From assembly GCA_027577595.1 (NCBI GenBank), contig JANBRJ010000015.1, forward strand, positions 183,379 to 247,378: DNA of 64,000 nt, written 5' to 3'. Below are positions 1-9,748 of this stretch, piece after piece. Origin of the DNA: Coemansia sp. RSA 487 (taxonomy: Eukaryota; Kickxellomycota; Kickxellomycetes; Kickxellales; Kickxellaceae). Under the pieces are notes generated by a model. That model searched no databases. It had not been told where the DNA came from and saw only the letters and a list, made by a program, of their open reading frames with translations. The translations under genes and the position numbers were made by a program. Numbering within the stretch: the stretch's first letter is position 1; the number at the start of each line of letters is the position of its first letter.

Positions 1-2
1 CA

Positions 3-485
3 CGCATCCTTGCGCACAACACGCGGATATCTGAGGATATGGGAGTTGCTGACGATCATAGCGACTGGGATGCAGAATCTGCAATATCGATTAACAGCAG
101 TGTAACACCAGTAATAAACGGGTACAAGCTTATCAGGGAACCAGGGAGCGTAAGGAGAGGTGGTACTGGTGTTCGGAAGATCCGTGGATTTGCGATTGGC
201 GAGACTACACCACGTGAGAGACTAGCTTTGCGATTATCCACACCCCCAGGAATTCGAAGAGGCACTGGGAAGCGCGAGTCATCGCGCTCTGGGAGCAGCA
301 GTGGAATAGCAGCACAGAGATCATTGATGTTATCGCCTGCGGCACAGCGACTACTTCATGGTTCGAACAAAAGAGGAAAAGGGGCAACCCAAAGCGTGGC
401 ACAGAGAAATGACGATGAAGAGCTTCAAAGGGCGTATAACTCGCCGTATGTGCGACGGGACTCTCCTGTTCGTCGTCGCTTATGA
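3..485 (+). CDS. C-terminal part of ESS2/DGCR14-like splicing factor (5' truncated by window edge)
   Basis: The reading frame is open from the first bases of the window to a TGA at 483-485, so the gene enters from the left and only its C-terminal ~160 residues are present. The ATG at 39 is probably internal. Visible motifs are a short NGYKLI stretch, then a GFAIGETTPRERLALRLS block, then SPAAQRLL and a basic tail ending in VRRRL. The block resembles the C-terminal part of the ESS2/DGCR14/Bis1 family of nuclear, spliceosome-associated proteins, where a proline-containing motif is followed by RE-LALRL. This is family resemblance from memory, and the conserved N-terminal half is outside the window. 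The gene is convergent with the ABC transporter; an AATAAA-like signal lies near 540, about 55 bp after the stop. Confidence 0.5.
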   Translation, partial: RILAHNTRISEDMGVADDHSDWDAESAISINSSVTPVINGYKLIREPGSVRRGGTGVRKIRGFAIGETTPRERLALRLSTPPGIRRGTGKRESSRSGSSSGIAAQRSLMLSPAAQRLLHGSNKRGKGATQSVAQRNDDEELQRAYNSPYVRRDSPVRRRL

Positions 486-585
486 ACAGATTATCATTTG
501 AAGCATTTGCCTTGTTCTATTTCAACGGATTTATGTTTTTAATAAAAAAAGCACTTTGAAACATGGTGTATACAAAATAAACAAG

Positions 586-3500
586 CTACTGTCCAAAATC
601 ATTTGCCTTGACCAACTCTGCAAAATGTCCGTTTTTTTCAAGTAGCTCTGCAGGCGGGCCTATTTCTGCTACTCTTCCGTCGTCCATAACAATAATTCGA
701 TCACTATTCATGATAGTTTCGAGACGATGAGCAATAGTAAGCACTGTGCAGCCTTTGAATTCAGAGCGAATAAGTCTTTGCATGTGCTGGTCTGTTTCCA
801 AATCAACGTTTGCTGTGGCTTCATCCAAAACAACAATCTTATGATTGCGCATCAATAACCTGCACAGACCAAACAACTGCTGTTGTCCATCGCTGAAACT
901 TTTACCTGCATACCTGTTAAGACCATGTGGTCGTACGTTCTGAGTAGCAGCTCTATCTAATCTAGGCTTTTCTATAAACAAATATAGGAATAAGCGCATA
1001 GGCCAGTCTGCCCCTTTCCACTCCTCATTCCAATTTCTAATTTCCTCAAGTGTGTCCTCATCAGTGTGGTTATCATCATCATCAGATCCACGAGCACATG
1101 TTGGCTGAACATTCTCAACAATCCCACATTTAATAATTGCCGACCACATATCTTCCACACTATGCTTGACAAGTGGGTCGAGGTTCTGTCTAAATGTCCC
1201 TTTAAACATCGTTGGTTCTTGTGGAATAATGCCTAGCTTTGGTCGCAGGTCGCCGATATTGAGCGAGAAAATATCTTGACCATCGATTACAATGGACCCT
1301 TTGCATGTGCTGCTGTCAATTAGCCGGAACAAAGCTCGGGTCATTGATGTTTTGCCAGCACCTGTTCTACCAACAATGCCAATCTTTTCGCCTGCATTTA
1401 TGGACAAATTGACATTATCTAGCACATGCTCTAGATCCTCCCGATATTTCATGCTGAAATTGCGGAATTCAATCCTACCAGCAGACGGCCAATGCTCTTC
1501 TGGCTTTGTTGAATTTTCAACAAACGTCTCTTCTCCATCCATATTGGTAAATTGCCTAAAAACTTCAACCTTGTTCTTGAAGTTCAAAGCTGATGCTTTG
1601 AAACCTATAATATCACTGACACTAACTGCCAACATGTCCACCAAATCTGCATATATATCAAACTCCACTGATGAGAGCCTGTGCTGAAATATATGGTTAT
1701 GAATTATAATAAATATTCTGCACAGTGATAAAACAATGCGATATGACAGGCTGTAGATAATTGCTAAGTAGCCATCGAATAATCGCTGTGGTAATGCAAC
1801 ACGGAGATTTTTGTCCTTTTCGTTCATGTATTTTGCTGTAAAGTGTTTCTCCACATCAAATATGCGAATAAGTCTCTTTCCGTCTGCAATAGTATTATCT
1901 ACCTTTTCTTGGTCAATCAACACTTGTGTTTCTATTTTTTCAAACGACGAAGCTACAGGTGCTCCAATTGAATCCCTCACAGCGCTTGCCCACGCAAACA
2001 TTGGAACAAATATCAGCAACTGCGGTGCATTTGTTCCAACTCTGTATATTGATAATATGGCATTCGTAATCTCAGTAATCTTTTGACTCGAAAAAATTGG
2101 TATATCTTCAGACATTGCTTTAGTGCCATTATTATATGCTGAGGATATCTCCTGTCTTGTAGTGCTGTCAAATAGTGCCAATGGTGCATGGATTAGCCCA
2201 TTAATAAACCTGCTTTTGATCTGAGAATTGAGGTACTTTCCTGAAACTATTTCACTGATGTAGTCATCAATTTCATGAATTATAAAAATGCAGCCTACTT
2301 TGATTATTTCAATAAATAGGTACCTTTGAATAGCGTTGCTGGATAAGTTATTAGTACTCTGTTGGTCTCTAAGTGCATCCATCTTATATCCCTCAAAAAT
2401 GAATTGTAAAATTGGCCCAAGCAGTGCTGAGAATAAAATTATCGCCAGAGAAGGTCCACCACACATCTTTAAAACATATTTTGCATGATCCCAGTCAGTC
2501 CAGTTCTTTCTAGCTATTTCTGGAATGGCTTCGCTATCTTTAATTTCATTATCTGTACCATCTTTTGAATCTAATTCCTGGCTAGCATTATTCTCATTAT
2601 CGAACTCAGAACAAGTATTGTCATTATCTAATGAATCATCTAAATTATCTGCTAATGGTTGATATTTCTGCGGTGTATTCTGAGCTACAGTCACTTTTCC
2701 ACTGTCATCAAGACTCAATACCTTGTCAAAGTATGGCAATAGGCTCTGCATATTAACAGACATTATGCGGATTTTGCCAGCAAGCAATCCAGAGTCCATG
2801 ATAACACGGTCAAGAATGTGTCGCTTCACATGTGCATCAACAGCAGATAGCGGGTCATCCAATATGTAGATATCAGCTCGTGAATAGATAGCTCTTGCAA
2901 GCGCAAGCCGTGCCTTTTGTCCGCCAGAGATGTTGATGCCACGCTCACCAATCAATGTCATATCTTTGTTAGCCCAGTTGCTAATGTCTTCAGTTAGAGC
3001 ACACACATAGATTACCTTGTTGTAATAATCTTCATCATACTCACGGCCAAACAGTATATTCTCGCGCAGTGTGCCACTTATAATCCAGGGCGTTTGTTCT
3101 ACCAGAGCCATTGAGCCAACAACAGCACCTGTTCCACCAGTCATTTCAATCTCGCCACAGATAGACAACAACAGTGATGACTTTCCTGATCCTGTCTTAC
3201 CAACTACCGCAGCAAGCTCTCCCTGTTCTACTGACAATGAAACACCAGTTAAAATTGGATAGTTTCTATACCAAGAAAATTCACCATTGTCAGTTTGCAT
3301 TGACGACTTTGAGTAATTAATAGAGGTTTCATGCTCATCATTTTGCGCCCTTGATGTATCTATCGGATAATGGGGCAAGGTATTAATATAGTTGCCCCTA
3401 AGTGCCTTTTCAACTCTGTGATTATTTTCTATAAAGCCACTTAGCGATCTGAGTCTATTTAAAAATATCTCAACATTCGATTGCATATTCTTGATAAGAC

Positions 3501-4968
3501 CATCCATCCAAAACGTATCTGCTGCTGGCATTGGGTTTGATGGTCTTGCGCTATGCTGAATGTATAGGTAGAACATCAGAAATGATGATACATGCTGGGA
3601 AGCTACATAAAATATTCTGTAAAAATAATAAGAAACCTTGGCAATTGGCGCATACCACGGAATCTTTTCCCTATGATCAAATCTTTCCCAATATTTTTGG
3701 ATCTTTGGGTCGACATACATCTTTTCCCAGCCAAACATCTTAATCGACTTTATGTTGTGGTAAATCTCATCAACCCTGCCATCATATTTATAGTAGTAAG
3801 AGGTCCATAAACGCTCGAAACCAAACATTTTCGGAATAATAATATTCAATAAGCAGTCTACCAAAGCGACACCCAAGGGAATCAATGCCAGCCATCCAAC
3901 GTGGATATATAGAGGCACAAATGCCGAAAATACACCAGCACCTGAAGAAATAATAAACTGTGTATTTTTTAAGTCAACTATCATATCTCCTATATTATTA
4001 TGAGCTCTGTTTATAAGGCTGTCCTTTTGGAGGCCCTTGTTTAGGAGTGGCAAGCGAAATAAGTGAAGCTTCAATGCGCTGATCACACGATTGACTTCTT
4101 CATCCATAAATAATTCAACCCTATATAGCTGCCTTGAGCCAGCTAGTAAAACAAATTCGAGAATCACATATATGTAGCCTGAATACCAGCTATGTTCTGC
4201 TGGCAAATCAATAAAATGCATGATACGGCTTTGTGCAACTGAGCTAGTAACGGATAGCATGCTTGCGATTGCCGAAAGTATATATAATGGAAGCATTGGG
4301 CGCCATATCATCCTGGCAATTGCACGTAGAAGAAATAGGGGCTCATTCACATCATATTCGAATTTGTCTGCAACATTAGACAAGCGCATTCTTTCTGGAA
4401 GTTTCTTCATATCGTCAAGAACAATATCACGAACCTTTTGGATGTTTGCCAGACGGAGCTCATCTGTGTAAAGCAGTATACTTTTTATATCTGCGAGAAA
4501 AGACAAGTTCTTCTTGTCATAACTAGTAAGTAAAAGGTATGCATGGATTGCAGTGGAGACGATGCTGTGGCCAACTCCAAAGTCGTTTCCGTTCATTGCA
4601 TTGTATATGCCAAATATGTTGGTCAGCTGGAATGGGTAGACTCCAGCAGAGTATTGGGTAAGAATTGGCAGTGCTGCAATAGACAGCAGAGAGTGGATCG
4701 CGACCCAACCAGTATGCTGTTGAGCAGCAAGAACAGAGAGAGCTGAATAACAAAGCAGGGCACGAGTGTTATTCAGACGAATAAAAGGAGATTTATTGCC
4801 TTTAATTGCAATAAAAAGCGCAATAAGTAAAATCACGAAGCTGCTTGTAAAATCCAACAAGGGCATGTTGCAGCTAAATAGCTGACTATGCTTTTCAATA
4901 AAATGAAACATGCTTAGCGTGAAATATATTCGGCTGTTTATACTTGTTGAGATGAATAAAGTGAACAA
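586..4968 (-). CDS. ABCC-type (MRP/Ycf1-like) full ABC transporter
   Basis: Single open frame of 1460 residues, arranged TMD0/L0-TMD1-NBD1-linker-TMD2-NBD2, the size and order of ABCC exporters that move conjugates and metals across vacuolar or plasma membranes. NBD1 (about 575-750) has Walker A GKTGSGKS (590-597), signature ISGGQ (680-684) and Walker B ILDDP (702-706). NBD2 (about 1165-1440) has Walker A GRTGAGKT (1200-1207), Walker B VVLDEA (1379-1384) and H-loop IAHR. As in many ABCCs, NBD1 has Asp at the catalytic Glu position; it also lacks the usual H-loop His (MSVNMQ region near 737). The NBD2 signature is FSDGQ instead of LSxGQ, and an acidic insertion of about 65 residues (1285-1350) precedes it. 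Substrate cannot be inferred. The gene is clearly more AT-rich than PEX1 next door. The first Met gives the normal family length; Met20 or Met35 are alternatives. Confidence 0.9.
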   Translation of the reverse strand: MFTLFISTSINSRIYFTLSMFHFIEKHSQLFSCNMPLLDFTSSFVILLIALFIAIKGNKSPFIRLNNTRALLCYSALSVLAAQQHTGWVAIHSLLSIAALPILTQYSAGVYPFQLTNIFGIYNAMNGNDFGVGHSIVSTAIHAYLLLTSYDKKNLSFLADIKSILLYTDELRLANIQKVRDIVLDDMKKLPERMRLSNVADKFEYDVNEPLFLLRAIARMIWRPMLPLYILSAIASMLSVTSSVAQSRIMHFIDLPAEHSWYSGYIYVILEFVLLAGSRQLYRVELFMDEEVNRVISALKLHLFRLPLLNKGLQKDSLINRAHNNIGDMIVDLKNTQFIISSGAGVFSAFVPLYIHVGWLALIPLGVALVDCLLNIIIPKMFGFERLWTSYYYKYDGRVDEIYHNIKSIKMFGWEKMYVDPKIQKYWERFDHREKIPWYAPIAKVSYYFYRIFYVASQHVSSFLMFYLYIQHSARPSNPMPAADTFWMDGLIKNMQSNVEIFLNRLRSLSGFIENNHRVEKALRGNYINTLPHYPIDTSRAQNDEHETSINYSKSSMQTDNGEFSWYRNYPILTGVSLSVEQGELAAVVGKTGSGKSSLLLSICGEIEMTGGTGAVVGSMALVEQTPWIISGTLRENILFGREYDEDYYNKVIYVCALTEDISNWANKDMTLIGERGINISGGQKARLALARAIYSRADIYILDDPLSAVDAHVKRHILDRVIMDSGLLAGKIRIMSVNMQSLLPYFDKVLSLDDSGKVTVAQNTPQKYQPLADNLDDSLDNDNTCSEFDNENNASQELDSKDGTDNEIKDSEAIPEIARKNWTDWDHAKYVLKMCGGPSLAIILFSALLGPILQFIFEGYKMDALRDQQSTNNLSSNAIQRYLFIEIIKVGCIFIIHEIDDYISEIVSGKYLNSQIKSRFINGLIHAPLALFDSTTRQEISSAYNNGTKAMSEDIPIFSSQKITEITNAILSIYRVGTNAPQLLIFVPMFAWASAVRDSIGAPVASSFEKIETQVLIDQEKVDNTIADGKRLIRIFDVEKHFTAKYMNEKDKNLRVALPQRLFDGYLAIIYSLSYRIVLSLCRIFIIIHNHIFQHRLSSVEFDIYADLVDMLAVSVSDIIGFKASALNFKNKVEVFRQFTNMDGEETFVENSTKPEEHWPSAGRIEFRNFSMKYREDLEHVLDNVNLSINAGEKIGIVGRTGAGKTSMTRALFRLIDSSTCKGSIVIDGQDIFSLNIGDLRPKLGIIPQEPTMFKGTFRQNLDPLVKHSVEDMWSAIIKCGIVENVQPTCARGSDDDDNHTDEDTLEEIRNWNEEWKGADWPMRLFLYLFIEKPRLDRAATQNVRPHGLNRYAGKSFSDGQQQLFGLCRLLMRNHKIVVLDEATANVDLETDQHMQRLIRSEFKGCTVLTIAHRLETIMNSDRIIVMDDGRVAEIGPPAELLEKNGHFAELVKANDFGQ

Positions 4969-5690
4969 GGATGCGAGATAGTAATAATAATAGTGGGGAG
5001 AAACATCAAAGAAAATGTGGCCAGCTTTTTTCCTTTACACACACTGAAGCTAAGATTTAGGTTTCAAAAATTAATAGCAGGCTTACTCTATAGCACAAAG
5101 GCTCGCTTATGTTCATATTTGTAAAGCAAAAATTGCCTACTAGCAATAAATATATATTAAAACTAGAAAGACAGTTGAATGCTGCGGCCGCTTTTTGCTA
5201 ATTTCTTGAACTGCAAACAATATACATTTTCATAGCTGAAGCAGCTTCAAATAGTGGTGTGTTAAAAAAAGCTTTTTCTCTGCTTGAATCCGTTGGTTAT
5301 TACTGTAGCGAGCAAAGGATGCTTCCGTACGAGCCAAAACGCTTTGACCGGGGATTACTGTGTGCAAAAGATATAGCTCCAGCAATAAAATACAACTAGC
5401 CAGTGTTAATGTTGTGGATACAATATTTTAATTTTATACTAGTGGAGTATATTTGGCATGATCTCAGCGAAATGCATTAAACTCACATGCTCCCCCCTTT
5501 TTTTTTATGAATAGGCTCTGCCTTGGGAGTGTTAAAATTAAAATGGCCGCGCATGAAAGTAATGGCATTTACTTTTCCTCTCTTGATTGTCTCAACTGCG
5601 TTATCTTTTTTTTCATTTCTAATTTTCATACACCTGTAGCTTTATCGTTTATTTTATTTTTTGTAGCTGAATTGCATTAGGTCGGAGAAA
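4969..5690. other. Divergent intergenic region between the ABC transporter and PEX1
   Basis: About 720 bp of AT-rich sequence between two divergent genes. No ORF in it looks coding. It should hold both promoters. The PEX1 side is T-rich (about 5605-5670) just before the PEX1 ATG. I see no recognisable named operator. Confidence 0.6.
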
Positions 5691-8600
5691 ATGTCGCAAA
5701 AGCTAGAGGTAGCGTTCAGGCCGCTACGGACGTGCCATGTCAACTTGCCCCCGCGCTGGGTGGCCGCGCTATCGGGGCAGCCAGCAAGCAAGGTAAGAAA
5801 GGAGCTAAAAGGGAGAGGGTGAAGAATGAGTGCATGTGAAAAAAGATCAAAGTGTGCACTAACTAGAAGCGTTAATGTGATAGGGGTACATGGTGCTTAA
5901 GCTAGGGTGGGGAGCGCAGAGCACAGTGTACGTGACGTGGGCGGGTGGATCATCGCGTGGTGACACGCAAGAGAAGCTCGAAATGGACAGCGTGTACGGC
6001 AAGCGACTTGGAATACCCGCCGAATCAAATATCAAAGTAACGGTGGAGTACGTGGCCAATGTAGGCACATGCACCGCAGCATCGGTGGAGCCTGCAGACT
6101 TTGATGACTGGGAGATCTTGGAGGCCAATGCTGGGGCGGTGGAGTCCAAGCTGTTGCGCCAAGCACGTGTGGTTGCGCCGGGCCAGCCGATCGTTTTCTG
6201 GCTGGATGCGTCGGCATCAGTTTGCTTGACGCCGTCGCAGATCACGCCCGACCCTGCCACGATGGGCGCCCACGCGTGTGCGGTGCTCGACAATGACACT
6301 GAGATTGTTGTGGCGCCCAAAGTGCGAGCTCACGCAAATGCTGAGAGGCACTTGATGGCTTCGGAGTCATCGCCTACAAATCGGCGTCGGGATCGCATTC
6401 ATTGCTTGCGCATGGCAGCGTTAGCGCCCACGGATGGTGAGGCGGAATTCGGTACGCTATACGCAGCCGCCGTGTCGGCGATCGCAAATGATGCAGAAAA
6501 GGAAGCGGGTGTAGTTCGAATTGGAAGGGCAACTATGAATAACACTAGAGACAGCGAAGGCAGCTCTGCTCTGGTACCGCCGTGGATGGGCCGTTTGGGT
6601 GTATCCGCCACTGTGCAGCCCGGCGTCTTATGCGCAACGGCAGCGACATTGCTGGCAGCTGGACTTGTGAGCGGCCAGATGGTGCGAGCGCAAATCGTTA
6701 GCAGTCCTGCGCAATCGCCGTCCATGCTGACGATAGGTGGAATCAGCCAGGACGTAACACCCACGACGGTGCGTAAGGCGTTGGCTGAAATTCTGGATAT
6801 GCAGCCAACTGTTGTCTTCAATGTCGGTTCATGTATCCCCGCATCGGCGGCACACGATGCGCAGCCCATGGCCAGACTCGTTGGGTACACAGTCGGTACT
6901 GCGTCAGCGGAGCGCTTGCGAGAGACGCCCCTGCGCATCGATAGCCTTTCGCTGCCTGCTTTGCAGATCGAGTGCGAAGATGGCGCGCCAGGAACTGATG
7001 GAGTAGACCACGTGGACACAAGGGGCGAACTAGCCGGTGTCGATGCTTTCCTCGAGACTGCATGGACCAGCGTCCTCGGAGCACTGAACACCGCTGGCAG
7101 TGGCGGCGTGTTGTTGTGTGGGCGACGTGGGTCGGGAAAATCCAGCATTGCGCGGTATTTAGCAGCGCGTGCGTCTGCGTATCGTGGTTGCCTAGTATAT
7201 TGCAGGCACGTCCACTGCGCAACACTGGCTATGGATGCGCGTGCCGACAGTGTGCGTGACGCGGTGCGTACGATTGCCGAGGATGCGCTGACGCACCAGC
7301 TGGCGCTCCTGGTACTCGACGACCTCGATGCCCTGGTGCCTGCGGAGACCGAACAAGGTGACCCACGACGGCTGCGCCGCATTATCGATACACTGGTCTC
7401 TGCTATTGATCCGCGCGACGGCCGACGTGTTGTGGTGCTGGCAACAGCTGCTGGCCGTCCCCACGTACATCCGCGCCTGTTCGATGCTGCGGTTGTGGCC
7501 GATGTTCTGGAGATCCCGGCTCCTGGTCGTGCCGAGCGCGAGCTGGTGCTTGCATCCATTGCGCGTGCTAGCGCAACACCACTCGACAGTGCGGATGCGA
7601 ACCTGGCAGCGATCTCGTACATGACTGAGGGCTACATGCCGGCCGATCTGAGTGCACTGTATGAACGTGCTGCGCATGAGGCGACGATGCGTGTGCTGTC
7701 TGCAGCACCGGACGACCCCGTCTACAGCGAAGTGTCTGTGCGGCACAGCGACATGGAGCGTGCAATCGCTGGGTTCCGGCCACGGTCGCTGCGTGGCGTG
7801 CAGCTGCAGGCGTCGCAAACGCGGTGGGCGGACATTGGCGGGCTGCAGGACACGCGGCGCCTTCTGCGCGAGACGCTGGAGCTTCCTGCGCGCTATGCGG
7901 CGGTGTTCGCAACCAGCCCCTTGCGGCTGCGCTCGGGAGTGCTATTGTACGGGTACCCTGGGTGCGGCAAAACGCTGCTGGCGTCGGCGGTGGCGCGCGA
8001 GTGCGGGCTGAACTTTATCGGATGCAAGGGCCCCGAGCTTCTGTCCAAATACATCGGTTCGTCAGAGCAGGCTGTGCGCGATCTATTCGGGCGCGCGGTG
8101 GCGGCTGCGCCATGCGTGCTGTTCTTCGACGAGTTCGAGTCGATTGCGCCGCGTCGCGGACATGACAACACAGGCGTTACCGACCGCGTAGTCAACCAGT
8201 TTCTGACCGAGATGGACGGTGCAGAGGGCCTGAGCGGCGTCTATGTGCTGGCTGCCACGAGCCGCCCCGACTTGATCGACCCTGCGCTGCTTCGCCCTGG
8301 CCGCCTGGACAAGGCCCTCTTGTGCGCGATGCCTGGTAAGGCAGACCGCGCTGACATCTTGCGCCGCTTGGCTCGGCGGCTGCGCGTGGCTGACAATGTC
8401 GACTGGGACGCGCTGGCTAGTGCCACCGATGGCTTCTCTGGCGCTGATCTGCAGGCCCTCGTGTACAATGCGTTTCTTGAGTCGGTCCATGCGATGCCTA
8501 CCGCTGTGGTCGAGGCCAAGGGCGATAAGGCGCACCCAGATTTTGAGGTCCTTGCACCATCGCTGGTGCAAACGCCTGTGTCTGCTGGCGAGCGTGCGCA

Positions 8601-8871
8601 GATCGCGGATCGGCTCATTCGGCTGGTTAATTCCTCTGCATGCAAGACTGATGACGGCTCTTCTGGATCATCGGCACCGCCAACACAGCCGCAGCCGGAG
8701 CAACCTACCGTCAGCATGCGGTTCTTTGAGGATGCCCTGGCTTATACGCACCCGTCGATGGCTGCTGCCGACCGTATCCGACTCGATTCTATATACCACA
8801 ACTTTGTCGATTCCAAGAAAGGCGGTGCTCGATCGCAAGCGCCCATTGAACAAAGAGCCACTATGGCCTAA
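5691..8871 (+). CDS. PEX1: PEX1, peroxisomal AAA+ ATPase (two exons, join 5691..5792, 5884..8871)
   Basis: Pex1 works with Pex6 in the hetero-hexamer that extracts ubiquitinated Pex5 from the peroxisomal membrane. The long frame from 5884 lacks the family N-terminus. A 34-codon exon starting at ATG 5691 supplies it (RPLRTCHVNLPPRWVAAL), ending at a GTAAGA donor (5793). A CTAAC branch site near 5860 and a TAG acceptor (5882-5883) define a 91-nt phase-0 intron, after which the frame continues into GYMVLKLGWG, as expected for the Pex1 N-domain. The total is 1029 residues. D1 has Walker A GRRGSGKS (~446) with VLDDLD at the Walker B position (no Glu, so probably a weak ATPase). D2 has Walker A GYPGCGKT (~723), Walker B LFFDEFES (~779) and the Pex1-diagnostic GVTDRVVNQFLTEMDG then TSRPDLIDPALLRPGRLDK. 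Identification is secure. Confidence 0.96.
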
Positions 8872-8959
8872 GCCAAGGGTTTCAAGCATTGCTGTATAAT
8901 TTTTTATTTATATTTGAGTAAGCATCTGAGGGGAGGGGAAAAAAGATACACAAGCAGAA

Positions 8960-9259
8960 TCATTTGCCATTTTCTCTCTGCAAACGAGTGACGTATGTTT
9001 GTGCCACGACGTCCCAGCTAGCCAAATACTTGTCTACGCACCGCGACATGCTGTCTTGCTCAGCCCTGGTGAACGAGGGACCCGGCGCTGGTACGCACAT
9101 TTTAAAGCAATTGTCGTTGACTCTACGTATAAGTTCTTGCGCATTAGCCATAGCAAGGTTGTGCTTGAACTCCTGCTTTGCTTGGTCTACAGCCTGTGCC
9201 GTGACGTTTCCCGGGCCGAGTTCCAGGGTCATTCCTCCTGGCGACGAAGATAGATTCAT
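8960..9259 (-). CDS. TIM13: Small Tim chaperone of the mitochondrial intermembrane space, Tim13-like, with one canonical Cys replaced
   Basis: 99 residues, the right size for a Tim8/9/10/13 family member. With Tim8, Tim13 forms a hexamer that escorts hydrophobic precursors across the intermembrane space. The region EFKHNLAMANAQELI, the first CX3C (Cys51-FKM-Cys55) and RCVDKYLASWDVV are Tim13-like. The second twin-cysteine motif should read C-x3-C but reads S-M-S-R-C: Ser70 (AGC) stands where Cys (TGC) is expected, and Cys74 is kept. In the family the inner Cys pair (here Cys55 and position 70) and the outer pair (51 and 74) form disulfides, so the inner bond would be missing. Start and stop are clean and no intron is needed. 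A sequencing error or true divergence could explain the change. The gene is convergent with PEX1, 88 bp away. Confidence 0.8.
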   Translation of the reverse strand: MNLSSSPGGMTLELGPGNVTAQAVDQAKQEFKHNLAMANAQELIRRVNDNCFKMCVPAPGPSFTRAEQDSMSRCVDKYLASWDVVAQTYVTRLQRENGK

Positions 9260-9748
9260 TTTTCTAAATGTTTTGAAGTGTTTAAATGTGTCTGTGTTGG
9301 AGAAAAAAAAAGAGAGCTGAAGAGGACATTATTTCATCTATCTTTTGGGCTTTGGAAGTGGAGGAGGTTTTGGCGTGATCCACATAGATCTGATGATCCC
9401 GAATCACCACATGATATGATTTCAGATGGACTCTGAAATCAATCCATCCCCAATAGGGAAACTTTTTAGCTGTGACGGTTTTATTGTGTGTTGAATTTGG
9501 TCCACTTCGGATATAGCTTAAACTCCGGGTGTGCCGAAAAGTAACTGGAAAAAAAATGAGAAACATCCCGCGTGTTGTGCCGTACATTTAATGTATTCTA
9601 ACCAGTGATTTTTTTTGTCTCCACGCATACTATGGCTTTTTTTTGCTTTCTTTTTTTTTTTCTCCACTTTTTCTTGACTTTATAAATCCTGCTCTTATTC
9701 TATATTATCCTTTTTTAATTTTTATTTACAAACTCGGACACTTGCGTA
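9260..9748. other. Divergent promoter region TIM13 / hydrolase
   Basis: About 490 bp between two divergent ORFs. The half next to the hydrolase is a strongly T-rich tract (about 9605-9720), typical of fungal promoters. The minus-strand frame through 9282-9587 has no recognisable motif and I do not treat it as a gene. Confidence 0.5.

Noticed and set aside
6399-7622. Long minus-strand frame (407 codons) inside PEX1
   Set aside because: Shadow of the GC-rich PEX1 coding strand with Arg/Ser/Ala-rich nonsense composition.
9282-9587. 101-codon minus-strand ORF upstream of TIM13
   Set aside because: Lies in the shared promoter region, has no motif and ends in a low-complexity Phe run.
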